From contig NZ_JALIEC010000001.1 of NCBI RefSeq assembly GCF_022867865.1, forward strand, positions 434,001 through 498,000: a DNA stretch of 64,000 nucleotides, read 5' to 3'. The notes below the pieces were generated by a model. The model worked only from the letters and a program-made list of their open reading frames with translations. It was not told the DNA's origin and did no database searches. This DNA is from Phaeobacter sp. J2-8 (lineage in GTDB: Bacteria > Pseudomonadota > Alphaproteobacteria > Rhodobacterales > Rhodobacteraceae). Of the stretch, positions 27,379-37,209 are shown in pieces. Every line of letters begins with the position of its first letter. Within the stretch, counting starts at the first letter, position 1. The translations under genes were made by a program, and so were the position numbers.

Positions 27379-28367
27379 ATGTCACCTACACGCGACGAAC
27401 AGCATTGGATGTATCGCAATATGGTCACGAGCCGCAGGTTCGAAGAGGCCATTGCCAAGATCTATTTCGAAGGCAAAACCCCGGTGTTCAACATGGCCAA
27501 CGGGCCGATCCCGGGCGAAATGCATTTGTCCGACGGGCAAGAGCCTGTGGCGGTGGGGGTCTGTGCGCATCTGACGCCCGAGGATGTGGTCACGGCCACC
27601 CACCGCCCGCACCATCAGGCGATTGCCAAAGGCGTCGACCTGGACAAGATGGCAGCCGAGATCTTCGGCAAGACCACCGGCCTGTCGGGGGGCGCGGCGG
27701 GCACATGCATATCTTTGACCCGGATGTGAACTTTGCCTGTTCGGGCATCATCGCCCAGGGCATGGGCCCGGCGGTTGGTGCGGCGCTGTCGCGCAAAATG
27801 CGCGGTCTGCCCGGTGTGGCGGTGGCCTTTGTCGGCGAAGGCGCGGTCAATCAGGGCGGCTGGCACGAGGCCATGAACCTTGCGGCGGTGTGGAACCTGC
27901 CCTTCATCTGCGTGATCGAAGACAACGCATGGGGCATTTCGGTGGCCAAGGAAACCTCCAGCGCTGTGACCAACAATGCCGACCGCGCAGCGGCCTATGG
28001 CATTCCGGGCAAACGGGTAGAGGGCAACGATCCCTACGCCATCTATGAGGCCGCAGGCGAGGCCATCGCACGGGCGCGGGCCGGTGAGGGGCCATCGCTG
28101 TTGGAATTCGAAACCTATCGTTTGGCGGGCCACTTCATGGGGGACGCCGAAGGTTATCGCCCAAAAGGCGAAAAAGATGCGCTGTTTGAAAAGGATCCGA
28201 TCCCCAAGATGCGCGCCCGGTTGCTGGCCGATGGTGTTGCATCCGAGGATGAGCTGACCGCGATTGAGGGCGAAAGCGCCGCGCGCGTCGACGCAGCAAT
28301 CACATTTGCCCGCGAAAGCGCGGACCCGGCCCCCGAAGATGCGCTGACCCGCATTTTCGCAGCCTGA
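27379..28367 (+). pseudogene. Acetoin/2-oxoacid dehydrogenase E1 alpha subunit, one-base frameshift
   Basis: The thiamine-diphosphate-binding E1 alpha fold is complete across two frames. The first 105 residues contain PGEMHLSDGQEPVAVG and end at GKTTGLSGG. The second frame gives GHMHIFDPDVNFACSGIIAQGMG and GEGAVNQGGWHEAMNLAAVWNLPFI, the GDG-type motif for Mg-ThDP. The break lies in a run of six G (27687-27692); seven G would restore SGGRGGHMHIFD exactly. Functional in all other respects, this is very likely a sequencing error. E1 alpha pairs with the beta subunit 21 bases downstream. Confidence 0.85.
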
Positions 28368-28388
28368 GCCCCCAGGGAGGAGAGTAAG

Positions 28389-29408
28389 ATGACCAAATCG
28401 AATGAAAGAAAACTGACAATCGCCCGCTCAATGGCCGAGGCCGTCGCGCAGGAAATGCGGATTGATCAAAACGTCTTTGTCATGGGCGAAGACATCGGCC
28501 CCTTGGGCGGTGTCTATGGCAACACGCGCGGTTTGATCGAAGAATTCGGCGCTGAGCGCATCCGCGATACGCCGATTTCCGAAACCGCCTTTATCGGTGC
28601 TGCCGTGGGCGCGGCACAGGATGGCATGCGCCCGGTGGTCGAGCTGATGTTCGTTGATTTCTTTGGCGTCTGTTTCGACGCGATCTACAACCTGATGGCG
28701 AAAAACACCTATTTCTCGGGCGGCAATTTCAAGGTGCCGATGGTGCTGATGACATCCACCGGCGGCGGCTATTCCGACGCGGGCCAGCATTCGCAATGTG
28801 TCTATGGCACCTTTGCCCACCTGCCGGGAATGAAGGTCGTCGCGCCGTCCAATGCCTATGACGCCAAGGGGTTGATGACCGCCGCGATGCGCGATGACAG
28901 CCCGGTGGTCTATATGTACCACAAGGGGTTGCAGGGCATGGGCTGGCTGGGGACCGAGGCCGGGGCCACGGTGCATGTGCCGGAGGAAAGCTATACCGTT
29001 GAAATCGGCAAGGCCAAGATCGTGCGCGAAGGCCGCGACGTGACCATCGTCAGCCTTGGCATGGGGGTGCACAATGCGCTCAAGGCGGCAAAAACCCTGG
29101 AATCCCAAGGCGTCAGCGCCGAGGTCGTGGATCTTGTCAGCCTTGTGCCGCTGGATCGTGATACCATCCGCGCCAGCGTCGCCAAAACCGGGCGGCTGAT
29201 CGTCGTCGACGAAGATTACATGAGCTACGGCGTCTCGGGCGAGATCATTGCATCCGTCACCGAACATAACATTTCGGTGCTGAAAGCCGCGCCGAAACGG
29301 GTGGCCTTCCCGGATGTGCCGATCCCCTTCGCCCGGGTGATGGAGCAATATTGCCTGCCCAACCCGGATAAAATCGTCGCCGCCTGGGACGATATGAAAG
29401 CCGCCTGA
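28389..29408 (+). CDS. Acetoin/2-oxoacid dehydrogenase E1 beta subunit
   Basis: 339 residues, full family length. VFVMGEDIGPLGGVYGNTRGL, RIRDTPISETAFIGAAVGAA, FGVCFDAIYNLMAKN and GGYSDAGQHSQCVYGTFAHLPGM mark the transketolase-like pyrimidine-binding domain; the C-terminal half carries VVDLVSLVPLDRDT. With E1 alpha it decarboxylates or cleaves the substrate and loads the acyl group on a lipoyl arm. The acetoin-type assignment rests on the adjacent AcoR-like regulator. Confidence 0.9.
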   Translation: MTKSNERKLTIARSMAEAVAQEMRIDQNVFVMGEDIGPLGGVYGNTRGLIEEFGAERIRDTPISETAFIGAAVGAAQDGMRPVVELMFVDFFGVCFDAIYNLMAKNTYFSGGNFKVPMVLMTSTGGGYSDAGQHSQCVYGTFAHLPGMKVVAPSNAYDAKGLMTAAMRDDSPVVYMYHKGLQGMGWLGTEAGATVHVPEESYTVEIGKAKIVREGRDVTIVSLGMGVHNALKAAKTLESQGVSAEVVDLVSLVPLDRDTIRASVAKTGRLIVVDEDYMSYGVSGEIIASVTEHNISVLKAAPKRVAFPDVPIPFARVMEQYCLPNPDKIVAAWDDMKAA

Positions 29409-29482
29409 CACCACCACTCACACCGCAGATGTCACTTAACGGGGTCGCCGCCGGCGTCCCCGATCAGAGAAGGATTGCCAAA

Positions 29483-29716
29483 ATGGCCACAGATATCGTG
29501 ATCCCGTCGGATCTTTGGGACGAAGACGAAGAATGCGTCATCACCTCTTGGTTGGTGGATGACGGCGGCAGCGTCGAACAGGGCGCGCTGATTGCCGAAA
29601 TCATGACCGCCAAGGTGCAATATGAAATTACCGCTCCGGCAACCGGCACCGTGTCCATCAAGGAAGAGGCCGATGCCGTTGTCGCCAAGGGCGCGGTGAT
29701 CGGATCAATCGCATGA
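29483..29716 (+). CDS. Free-standing lipoyl (biotinyl/lipoyl attachment) domain protein
   Basis: Only 77 residues, comprising a single lipoyl domain. The modified lysine is expected in EIMTAKVQYEITAPATG. In usual complexes this domain is fused to the E2 acyltransferase; here it is a separate polypeptide whose stop overlaps the E2 start by 4 bases. I start at ATG 29483 with AGAAGGA upstream. It should be lipoylated, probably by the ligase encoded three genes on, and act as a mobile carrier between E1 and E2. Confidence 0.85.
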   Translation: MATDIVIPSDLWDEDEECVITSWLVDDGGSVEQGALIAEIMTAKVQYEITAPATGTVSIKEEADAVVAKGAVIGSIA

Positions 29717-30435
29717 GCACGCCAGAGGGTAATACGGTGGGGGCCAACACGGTAGGGGCCGATCCGGCAAAGGTCGTCCCGCTCAAGGGGATGCGCGGCA
29801 TGATCGCCGATGCGATGGTCAAAAGCCTGGCCACCGCCGCGCAGCTGACCCACCACGCCAGCGCCGATGCCTCGGCGCTGATGGCGGAAAAGGCGCGGTT
29901 GGCAGCGGCGGGCACCAAAGCCTCGGTCGAGGATCTGTTGATGCTGGCGGTGGTGCGGGCGCTGAAGGCGCACCCCGATGCCAATGGCCGGGTCGAAGGG
30001 CGCGACGTCAAAACGACGGACAAGGTCGATCTGTCGGTTGCCATCGCGCTGCCCGGCAACCTGTTGGTCGCGCCCGCGATCTTTGGCGCGAGCGAGCTGT
30101 CGGTGTCGGAATTGCGCGCAGCCCGGCAGGATCTGGCGGCGCGGGCCAAGGTCAACAAGCTGAGCGTAACGGAAATGACCGGCGGCACCTTCACCGTGTC
30201 CAACCTTGGTCTGACGCGGGTGGAACATTTCACCCCGATCATCAACGCGCCGCAAATCTGTATCCTTGGCATTGGTCGGATGACCGATCGCGCGGTGCGG
30301 GGCGCCGATGGCGGGATCGAATTGCGCCCGCATGTGGGGCTGTCGCTGACCTTTGATCACCGTGCATTGGATGGCGCGCCGGCGGGCGATCTGCTCACCA
30401 CCATCTGTGCCGAGATCGAGAACCTCGGGCCATGA
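29713..30435 (+). CDS. 2-oxoacid dehydrogenase acyltransferase E2, catalytic core only
   Basis: 240 residues that begin almost at the catalytic domain (VVPLKGMRGMIADAMVKSL) with no lipoyl and no recognisable peripheral-subunit-binding domain. The active-site motif is SLTFDHRALDGAPAG, and TFTVSNLGLTRVEHFTPIINAPQ is conserved. It should transfer the acyl group from the separate lipoyl protein to CoA. It overlaps both neighbours by 4 bases. No E3 gene is in the cluster, so a housekeeping lipoamide dehydrogenase must serve. Confidence 0.88.
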   Translation: MSTPEGNTVGANTVGADPAKVVPLKGMRGMIADAMVKSLATAAQLTHHASADASALMAEKARLAAAGTKASVEDLLMLAVVRALKAHPDANGRVEGRDVKTTDKVDLSVAIALPGNLLVAPAIFGASELSVSELRAARQDLAARAKVNKLSVTEMTGGTFTVSNLGLTRVEHFTPIINAPQICILGIGRMTDRAVRGADGGIELRPHVGLSLTFDHRALDGAPAGDLLTTICAEIENLGP

Positions 30436-31139
30436 TCTGCGCCAGTTTTGACACGGCGGATGACGGCAATGCGCGCGAAGAGGCATTGTTCGCCGCCGGT
30501 GCCCCGGCTGTTTTGCTGTGGCAGGCAGCGGCGCATTCCATCGTGGTGCCCCGATCCCGCGCGCGCCGTGTCGGGTTTGACGCTCTGTGCGCCCGCGCCG
30601 CTGCGGCCGGTTGGCCGATCCAACTGCGCACCAGCGGTGGCGGCGCGGTGCCCCAGGGGCCCGGCACGTTGAATATCGCGATGATCACGCCAATGCCGCG
30701 TGGGGCCCAGATCCACGCAGGTTTTGACATGATCTGCGGCACCATTGCCGAGGCCCTGAGCCGGTTCGAAATCCGAACCCAGACCGGTGCCGTGAACGCC
30801 GCGTTCTGTGACGGCGATTGGAACGTGACGGCGGATGGCCGGAAACTGGCCGGCACCGCCCAACGCTGGCGGCCCAACGGTGCCGCAGGGTCCATCGCGC
30901 TTATTCATGCGGCGATCGTGGTGGATGACCCGCCCGAAACCGTCTGGCCGGTATTGGGCGATGTCGAACGCCACGCCGGCGGCATCATCGCCCCCCGGCG
31001 CGATGTGCATGTCGCATTGCGTGACCTTTTGCCCAACACCATGCGCCCCACGTCGGTGCATGGCGCATTGATCCGCGCGGCTGAGGACCGCCTGCACACC
31101 ATCGGCGACCTGCGGTTTGAGGAGGCCGCAGCCGCCTGA
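30432..31139 (+). CDS. Lipoate-protein ligase-like protein (LplA family)
   Basis: 235 residues. The lipoyl-ligase signature RTSGGGAVPQGPGTLNIAM corresponds to the RRxxGGGxVxHxxGxLN motif, with Gln in place of the usual His. The catalytic lysine is in DGRKLAGTAQR. It overlaps the E2 gene by 4 bases, which strongly suggests it lipoylates the small carrier encoded upstream. Whether it uses free lipoate or transfers octanoyl groups is not clear. Confidence 0.82.
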   Translation: MICASFDTADDGNAREEALFAAGAPAVLLWQAAAHSIVVPRSRARRVGFDALCARAAAAGWPIQLRTSGGGAVPQGPGTLNIAMITPMPRGAQIHAGFDMICGTIAEALSRFEIRTQTGAVNAAFCDGDWNVTADGRKLAGTAQRWRPNGAAGSIALIHAAIVVDDPPETVWPVLGDVERHAGGIIAPRRDVHVALRDLLPNTMRPTSVHGALIRAAEDRLHTIGDLRFEEAAAA

Positions 31140-31167
31140 CGACAAGAACACCCAAAGGGAGGACAAG

Positions 31168-31761
31168 ATGACCATTCGATTTCACCGCCTGAAACCTTCA
31201 GGCCCGGACCACGCAGGCATCAGCCGCCGCATGTTCCTGATGACTACCGCCATGGCCGGCGTGACAACCAGCGCCATGATCGCCAGCACCGGGCGCGCCT
31301 TTGCCGCCACGCTGGACCAGGGCGAAAGCGCCACATTGCTGCGCATGGTCCAGGATATCTATCCGCACCCCGATCTGTTGGCGGTCAGCCATTACCAATC
31401 CATCGCCGATGCGGTGATTGCCAATGCCGAAAATGATGCCGCCGCCGCCAAAGACCTGCGCGAGGGGCTGGCCCGCATTGACGCGCAATCCCAACACCTG
31501 TTTGGCAGCGACTACATCGCCATCCCAGACCCGGATGCCCGCGAGGGCGTGCTGCGCAAATTCCAGCATGACGGGTTTTTCCAGGGCGTCCGCTGGACCG
31601 CCTATTTCGCCATCTACAACAACGTCGATGTCTGGCCGCTGTTTGGCTATCAGGGCAATTCGGTCGAATACGGCGGCTATATCGACCGCGGCTTTTCCGA
31701 CATCACCTTTGTTCCCGATGGCCCCAGCCTTGCGGAACGTATGGCCGAAGTTCAGGGGTGA
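31168..31761 (+). CDS. Gluconate 2-dehydrogenase subunit 3-like, Tat-exported
   Basis: 197 residues with a twin-arginine signal (SRRMFLMTTAMAGV) and cleavage near AFAAT. The remainder matches the small subunit 3 of membrane-bound GMC dehydrogenases (YPHPDLLAVSHYQSIAD, WPLFGYQGNSVEYGGYIDRGF). It probably escorts and stabilises the flavoprotein encoded next. I start at 31168, preceded by AGGGAGG. Confidence 0.85.
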   Translation: MTIRFHRLKPSGPDHAGISRRMFLMTTAMAGVTTSAMIASTGRAFAATLDQGESATLLRMVQDIYPHPDLLAVSHYQSIADAVIANAENDAAAAKDLREGLARIDAQSQHLFGSDYIAIPDPDAREGVLRKFQHDGFFQGVRWTAYFAIYNNVDVWPLFGYQGNSVEYGGYIDRGFSDITFVPDGPSLAERMAEVQG

Positions 31762-31773
31762 GGGAGCGCAACA

Positions 31774-33352
31774 ATGACAACTTTTGACAAAACCGACGAA
31801 TTCTGTGGTCGTCATCATCGGCTCTGGCGCGGGCGGCGGCACGCTTGCCAATGAACTGGCGCAAAAGGGCATCAAATCGGTGGTGCTGGAGGCGGGCAAA
31901 CGGCTTGATACCTCGGACATGGAAAACGACGAATGGACCATGTTTCAGAAGATCTCCTGGCTCGACAAACGTTATTCGGCGGGCGGCTGGCACGGCGCGG
32001 TCAATCACCCGACCCTGCCTGCCTGGATCGTCAAAGGCTATGGCGGGTCCACCGTGCATTGGGCCGGGGTTGCGCTTCGGTTCAAGGAATTTGAATTCAA
32101 AACCAAATCCACCTATGGCGCGGTTGAGGGGGCTAATGTCGAGGATTGGCCCGTCAGCCTGGCGGAAATGACGCCATGGTACGAAAAGGCCGAGCTGAAG
32201 ATGGGTGTCACCGGCAAAACCACCGGCATGCCGCATCTGCCGTGGAACAACGGGTTCCGCGTGCTGGCCGAAGGGTGCCGCAGGACCGGGCGCACCGATT
32301 ACAATTCGGGTCCGATGGCAATCAACTCGGTCGAAAACGATGATCGCCCGGCGTGCCAACAGATCGGGTTCTGTATGCAGGGCTGTGCGATTGGCGCGAA
32401 ATGGTCGACGATGGTGACCGAACTGCCCCGCGCCGAGGACAGCGGATTCTGTGAAATCCGCACCGATGCCATGGCGCTGAAAATCGAACATGACGACACC
32501 GGCAAGGTCACCGGCGTGCTGTATGCTGACAGCGACGGCAATCACCATCTGCAAAAGGCGCGGATCGTCTGTGTCGCGGGCAATTCCATCGAAAGCCCCC
32601 GGTTGTTGCTCAATTCCGCGTCCGAGATGTACCCGGATGGCCTGGCCAATTCCTCGGGTCAGGTGGGCAAGAACTATATGTGCCACACCTCGACCGGGAT
32701 TTATGCGGTGATGCCGGAAAAGGTGCATATGTTCCGCGGCACATCGGTGGCCGGGATTGTTGGCGATGATGTCAAACACATGCCGGAACGCGGCTTCAAT
32801 GGCGGGTATTACCTTGAATTCCTGTCGCTGGGCCTGCCGTTCATGGGCGCGTTCCTGGAACCCGGCAATACCGGTTGGGGCCGCAGCTTTTCGCGCGCGA
32901 TGGAGCAATATGATCACATGTCCGGCGTCTGGGCGCTGGGCGAGGATCTGGCGCAGGAACAAAACGGCGTCACCCTGCACGGCAGCGAATTGGACCAGCA
33001 CGGTCTGCCGGTGCCCATCGTCGCCAAGACGCCGCATAACAACGATCATGCGATGACGGCGCATATGGTTGAATCGACTTCGCAGATTTATGAATTTGTA
33101 GGTGCGACAGATATTTACGAACTGCCACCCTATCCGGCCAGCCACAATATGGGCACCAACCGGATGCATGCGGATGCCGACAAGGGCGTGGTCAATGCCT
33201 ATGGCCAAAGCCACGATATCGACAATCTGTTTGTCTCGGATGGCAGTCAGTTCACCTCGTCCGGGGCGTGCAATCCGACGCTGACCATCGTCGCCCTGGC
33301 CATCCGTCAGGCCGAATATATTGCCGGGGAAATGAACGCCCAAAACATCTGA
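31774..33352 (+). CDS. GMC oxidoreductase (gluconate/alcohol dehydrogenase large subunit), start region frameshifted
   Basis: About 525 residues. The FAD motif VVVIIGSGAGGGTLANELAQ lies near the N-terminus, and the C-terminal active-site block reads YPASHNMGTNRM through FTSSGACNPTLTIVALA. The proper start is ATG 31774 behind GGGAG, but its frame is lost at TT (31801-31802). With one T the N-terminus would be MTTFDKTDESVVVIIGSG. Otherwise a TTG at 31784 would have to be used. With the preceding subunit it should oxidise a hydroxyl group of the substrate in the periplasm and pass electrons to the respiratory chain. Confidence 0.85.
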
Positions 33353-33376
33353 TCTGAATATCTGATCTGAACATCA

Positions 33377-33438
33377 AAAACGCCCCGGTCCTCCCCGGTG
33401 TGGTCGGGTCTTCGGACCCGGCTGCATTGGGGCGTTTT
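33377..33438. terminator. Bidirectional terminator between GMC and acoR-like genes
   Basis: AAAACGCCCC (33377-33386) pairs with GGGGCGTTTT (33429-33438), enclosing an inner CGGGTC-TTCG-GACCCG hairpin. Ts follow the stem in both directions, which suits the two converging genes. Confidence 0.8.
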
Positions 33439-33479
33439 GACGTGAAATCCTGATTTGCGCAAATTCGCGTCTGCGGCTA

Positions 33480-35326
33480 CTATTCGGGGCGCATGATGCC
33501 GTATTGTTTCATCTTTCGGTGGATCGTTGCGCGCCCGATGCCCAGGTTTCGCGCGGCTTGGGTGACGTTCCACCGCGCCCCGGAAAGCGCATCCGCGATC
33601 ATGGTGCGTTCGTCATAACGTGCATTGGGCAGGAGGTCCGTGCGCGTGTCGGCCTGTATCGGCACATTCTGGGCAATCGCCTGCAAATCGGTCCGAGAGA
33701 TCCGGCGGCCGTCGCCTTCGATCAGGGCTTGCTGGAGCACATTGCGCAACTCGCGCACATTTCCCGGCCAATGGTGCATGCGCAATGTTTCGGCGGCCTC
33801 CGGGGTGATGACGACATCCTTGCCCGACAGGGATGTGGCCAGCGCCTGCGCAAGGTGCGCAATCTGTTCGCGGGCCTTGAGCGGCGGCAATGCGATCACG
33901 GTGCGGGCAAGCAGATAATAAAGGTCATCGCGGAAACGCCCCTGTTCCACGGCATCAATCAAGGATTTCCGGCTAGTCGCAATGATGCGTGGCATGTCGC
34001 CGCTTGTCGGGGCCGGATCAAATTCATCCAGAACGGATCGAAGGCCTGCGCAAAGCCGGGCATCTCGTCGATATTCTCAAGAACGATGGAGACCGGGCCC
34101 AGCATGTCGCAGGCAAAGGCGCCGGCAACGCGGGCCTGATCGACCAATGTCTGGAAATAAACCCGATCATCCGGCGTATCATCAAGCGATGCGCAATCGA
34201 CGGTCATGATATTCGATGCGGCCAGGTCTTCGTCCTGAAACAATGCTGCGATCAGGCTGGATTTGCCGGTGCCGGATGGCCCTTCGATCAGAAAGGGCAG
34301 CGACCGGCGAAAGCAGGCTTGTGCCCGTGCGGCCATTGTCGCCATCACATCGCTGCCCAAAGACAGCTGTTTCAGCGACGGGGACAGGCGGCGGCGCTGT
34401 GGGCGCGGGGCCTCTGTTTGCTGAACTGGGGGCCGGGCGCGTTGTGGTTTTCGGCTTGTGTGGCTTTTGCGTGCTGCGATGTCCACGGTTGATCCGTGAT
34501 CCATCCGCACGCTCATCACCCGTTCCGGCACCCGGTCCAATGCCGCGGCATCGGCGCCAAACATCGCCTCAAAGGTCTTGCCGCGAAGCCGGTTGGCGGT
34601 TTCTGCGCCGGCAATCACATGCGCATGCGCCGTCGCGCCCAGAATGATCCCGTCGTCATTGACCGCAACCAATTCCGTACTTTGCAAAAGATCGCGTTCC
34701 GCGCGCGGCGATACGGAAAGGATCAGCGAGTCTTTGAATTTCCGCTCGAACAGCAGGTGTTGAATGCGGCCGGCAGCGGTGCCCAGCAATTGGCGGGCGA
34801 ATAGATAATCTGCGGTGTTTCCCCGGTCGAGCATAGAGAAGTTGACGGCCCCGATCAGCTGGTTTTCGGCGTCAAAAAGCGGAACAGCGGTGCAGGAAAA
34901 CGGATGAAGCAAAGAGAAATAATGGTCTTTCCCCCGCACGGTAAAGGCCTTGCCCTCGGACAGGGCCATGCTGATGCCATTGGTCCCCGCGATCCGTTCG
35001 TCCCAGCAAGAGCCATAGGCAATGCCGTTCTTTTCAAACACCGCGCGGCCGTTATCCGGCCCCTCCAGCCGGAGCAGAACACCATTGGTGTCCGTCAGCA
35101 CCATGCAAGCGCCGGTCTCTGCTGCGATGCCCGCCAATTGGCGAAAGATCCCGTTGCGCCCGCCGGTCCGTTCGACCATTTCTTCCAGCCGTGGGGCAAC
35201 CTCGGCGCTTTGCATCCGCAGAATGGGGCGCGCGGCATCGCGCACCAGCTTGTAGGTCCGCTCGCATCGCTCCCAAGAGGCACCAACGGCCGCCTCGGGT
35301 TTCGTTCGTGCCGAAATCCCGTTCAT
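33480..35326 (-). pseudogene. AcoR-like sigma-54-dependent activator, one-base frameshift
   Basis: About 615 residues. The GAF-type sensor half includes GACMVLTDTNGVLLRL and GSCWDERIAGTNGISMAL, typical of AcoR. A reduced AAA+ domain has Walker A EGPSGTGKSS, and the Fis-type helix-turn-helix NVTQAARNLGIGRATIHRKMK is at the end. The frame breaks at about 34036-34042; restoring one base gives SVLDEFDPAPTSGDMPRIIATSRKSL. I see no GAFTGA loop between Walker A and the EFDPAPTSGDMPRI segment, so sigma-54 activity is uncertain. I start at 35326 behind GGGAGG. It should control the operon at 27.4-33.4 kb. Confidence 0.78.
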
Positions 35327-35428
35327 AAGTCCTCCCTCTGGCGATCTTATCCAAGAAGGGTCTGCGTGGGAATGTTTTGTTTGTCCCACGCCAGCCGCCT
35401 GAGAAATACAGTTGCCCGGGTCCTGGCC

Positions 35429-36225
35429 CTAGGTATTCCGGCGGAGACCCTCGGTGATGTCCTGAAGGACCTGCATCACGTCAGCGGCGTGATTTTTATC
35501 AAGCGCGGCTTGATGCGGCTGGGCGAACCCACCGCTGTCATTGTCAAAATACTTGCCCGAGGCCGTTGCAAAATCCGCGCCGGTCGCCGCCGCCGTCAGG
35601 ATGTCTGCGCCAATCTGAATGTCATTGCCAGCCACGCCAAACCCCTCTTTGACCATTTTCGATGCCAAAAGCGATCCGGGGTTCACGGCAATCGCCACGG
35701 GACCATTGGGATAGGTCTGGGCGAAATGCTGGGTCCAGATGGTCAATGCCAGCTTGCTTTGGGCATATGCGCCGAAATCATCCAGCTTTGCCTGACCGGC
35801 CATGGCCTTCAGGTTGATCGCGGCCTGGGCTGCGAAGACAGATTCACGATCCGCCCATCCCGGGGGATGATCGGCAAAAGGGCATTGGTCAACACATAGG
35901 GCGCAAAGGTATTGACCATGAACCGCACATCAAAACCATCGGGCGTCGTGGGGTTCGCCACCTTGTAGACGCCCGCATTGTTGATCAGCACGTCCAGCGG
36001 ATCATTGCTTGTGGTCACTTCCGCCGCGAGCTTTTCGACCTCGGCCATATTGGACAGATCGGCGGCATAGGTTTTGACCCCGCCGCCCAGTTCCGCCGCC
36101 GCGGCGGCAAGTTTCGACGGGCTGCGACCGTGCAGCAGGATTGTATGGCCTTGCATCGCCAATGTTTTGGCCGTGCGCAAACCAATGCCGTCTGTTGATC
36201 CGGTGATAAGAATGGTCTTGGGCAT
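35429..36225 (-). pseudogene. Short-chain dehydrogenase/reductase, one-base frameshift
   Basis: The Rossmann motif TILITGSTDGIGLRTAK starts the protein, LINNAGVYK is conserved, and GRIVNLSS holds the catalytic serine. The frame then breaks near 35833 (TCTTCGCAG where TCTTCGGCAG is expected). The rest resumes with AMAGQAKLDDFGAYAQSKLALTIW, containing the catalytic YxxxK. Total length would be about 265 residues. It is the last gene of a three-gene set with the luciferase-like monooxygenase and the CmcJ-like gene. Confidence 0.82.
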
Positions 36226-36234
36226 ACTGTGTTC

Positions 36235-37209
36235 CTATGTGGCAAAGTCAGGCAGCACATCATCTGCCAAACGTTTCAATGTGGTCTCGATCTCTGCTTC
36301 GTTGAACCGCAGGTTCAGGGCGACGTGATTGATGCCCAGTGCCTCGATCTCGTGCAAATAGCGGCGCAGGAAGGTGGTGCCGGATTGAAACCCCAGATGG
36401 ATGGGGCGCGGCCCGGCATCGGGATCGGGCAGCACATCAATATAAAGCGATTGCATCACGGGTTTGTCCAATTCGCCGGTGTCCGCAACCCGCTGGCGAT
36501 AATCGGCCACGACGCGACCCTGGGCTGTGGCATCACGGGGATAGGTCATCCAGCCGTCGCCATTCTGTGCGGTCCAATCCGGGGTTTGCTGGCTGCCACC
36601 GGTAATCAGCAGCGGCAGGCGCGGGCCCGATGGTTTGGGCAACATATCCATGCCGCCGGACAGGGTGCCGTGGCTATTTTGCAGGCTGGGGTAGGGGGCC
36701 GCAAGGCTCCGGATATAGGCAACGCTGTCGCGGAACCGCGCACCGCGATCGGCAAAGCCCATGCCGAGGGCCGGGTATTCCTCTGGTCGATCCCCCGAGG
36801 CCACTCCCAACAGCAACCTGCCACCGGAAAGCACATCCACCGATGCTGCGGCCTTGGCCACATGGGCGGGATGGCGCAGGGGCAGCACGATACTGGCGAC
36901 GCCAAGGGCAATGTGCTGTGTCGCCGTGGCCAAAGCGCCGAGATAGACAAAGGGGTCATGGATCTGCCCGGCGTCGCCAAAGCTTGGCACGTTGAACGGC
37001 ACATCACGCAACCAGACAGCGGCAAAGCCAAGCGTCTCTGCCAGTTGCACCCGCGCGATATGGCGGTGCAAGGTCGGCACGGGATTGTTGCCGTTGGCCT
37101 CGATTGGGGCCACCAGCCCAAGCGTCAGACGCGCGGGCCGGAACGTGGTGTCATAGGCGCGGTTGATGGAGGCAAAGGTGTTTGCGGGGGTGGTGGCAGT
37201 GTCAGGCAT
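36235..37209 (-). CDS. LLM-class flavin-dependent oxidoreductase
   Basis: 324 residues of the luciferase-like monooxygenase family: LTLGLVAPIEANGNNPVP, AETLGFAAVWLRDVPF, HIALGVASIVLPLRHPAHVAKAAASVDVLSGGRLLLGVASGD and a C-terminal LGINHVALNLRFNE. Such proteins use reduced flavin and oxygen, or F420, to oxidise a substrate. It overlaps the CmcJ-like gene by 8 bases. A flavin reductase gene (49410-50084) exists in the window but not in this operon. Confidence 0.87.
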   Translation of the reverse strand: MPDTATTPANTFASINRAYDTTFRPARLTLGLVAPIEANGNNPVPTLHRHIARVQLAETLGFAAVWLRDVPFNVPSFGDAGQIHDPFVYLGALATATQHIALGVASIVLPLRHPAHVAKAAASVDVLSGGRLLLGVASGDRPEEYPALGMGFADRGARFRDSVAYIRSLAAPYPSLQNSHGTLSGGMDMLPKPSGPRLPLLITGGSQQTPDWTAQNGDGWMTYPRDATAQGRVVADYRQRVADTGELDKPVMQSLYIDVLPDPDAGPRPIHLGFQSGTTFLRRYLHEIEALGINHVALNLRFNEAEIETTLKRLADDVLPDFAT

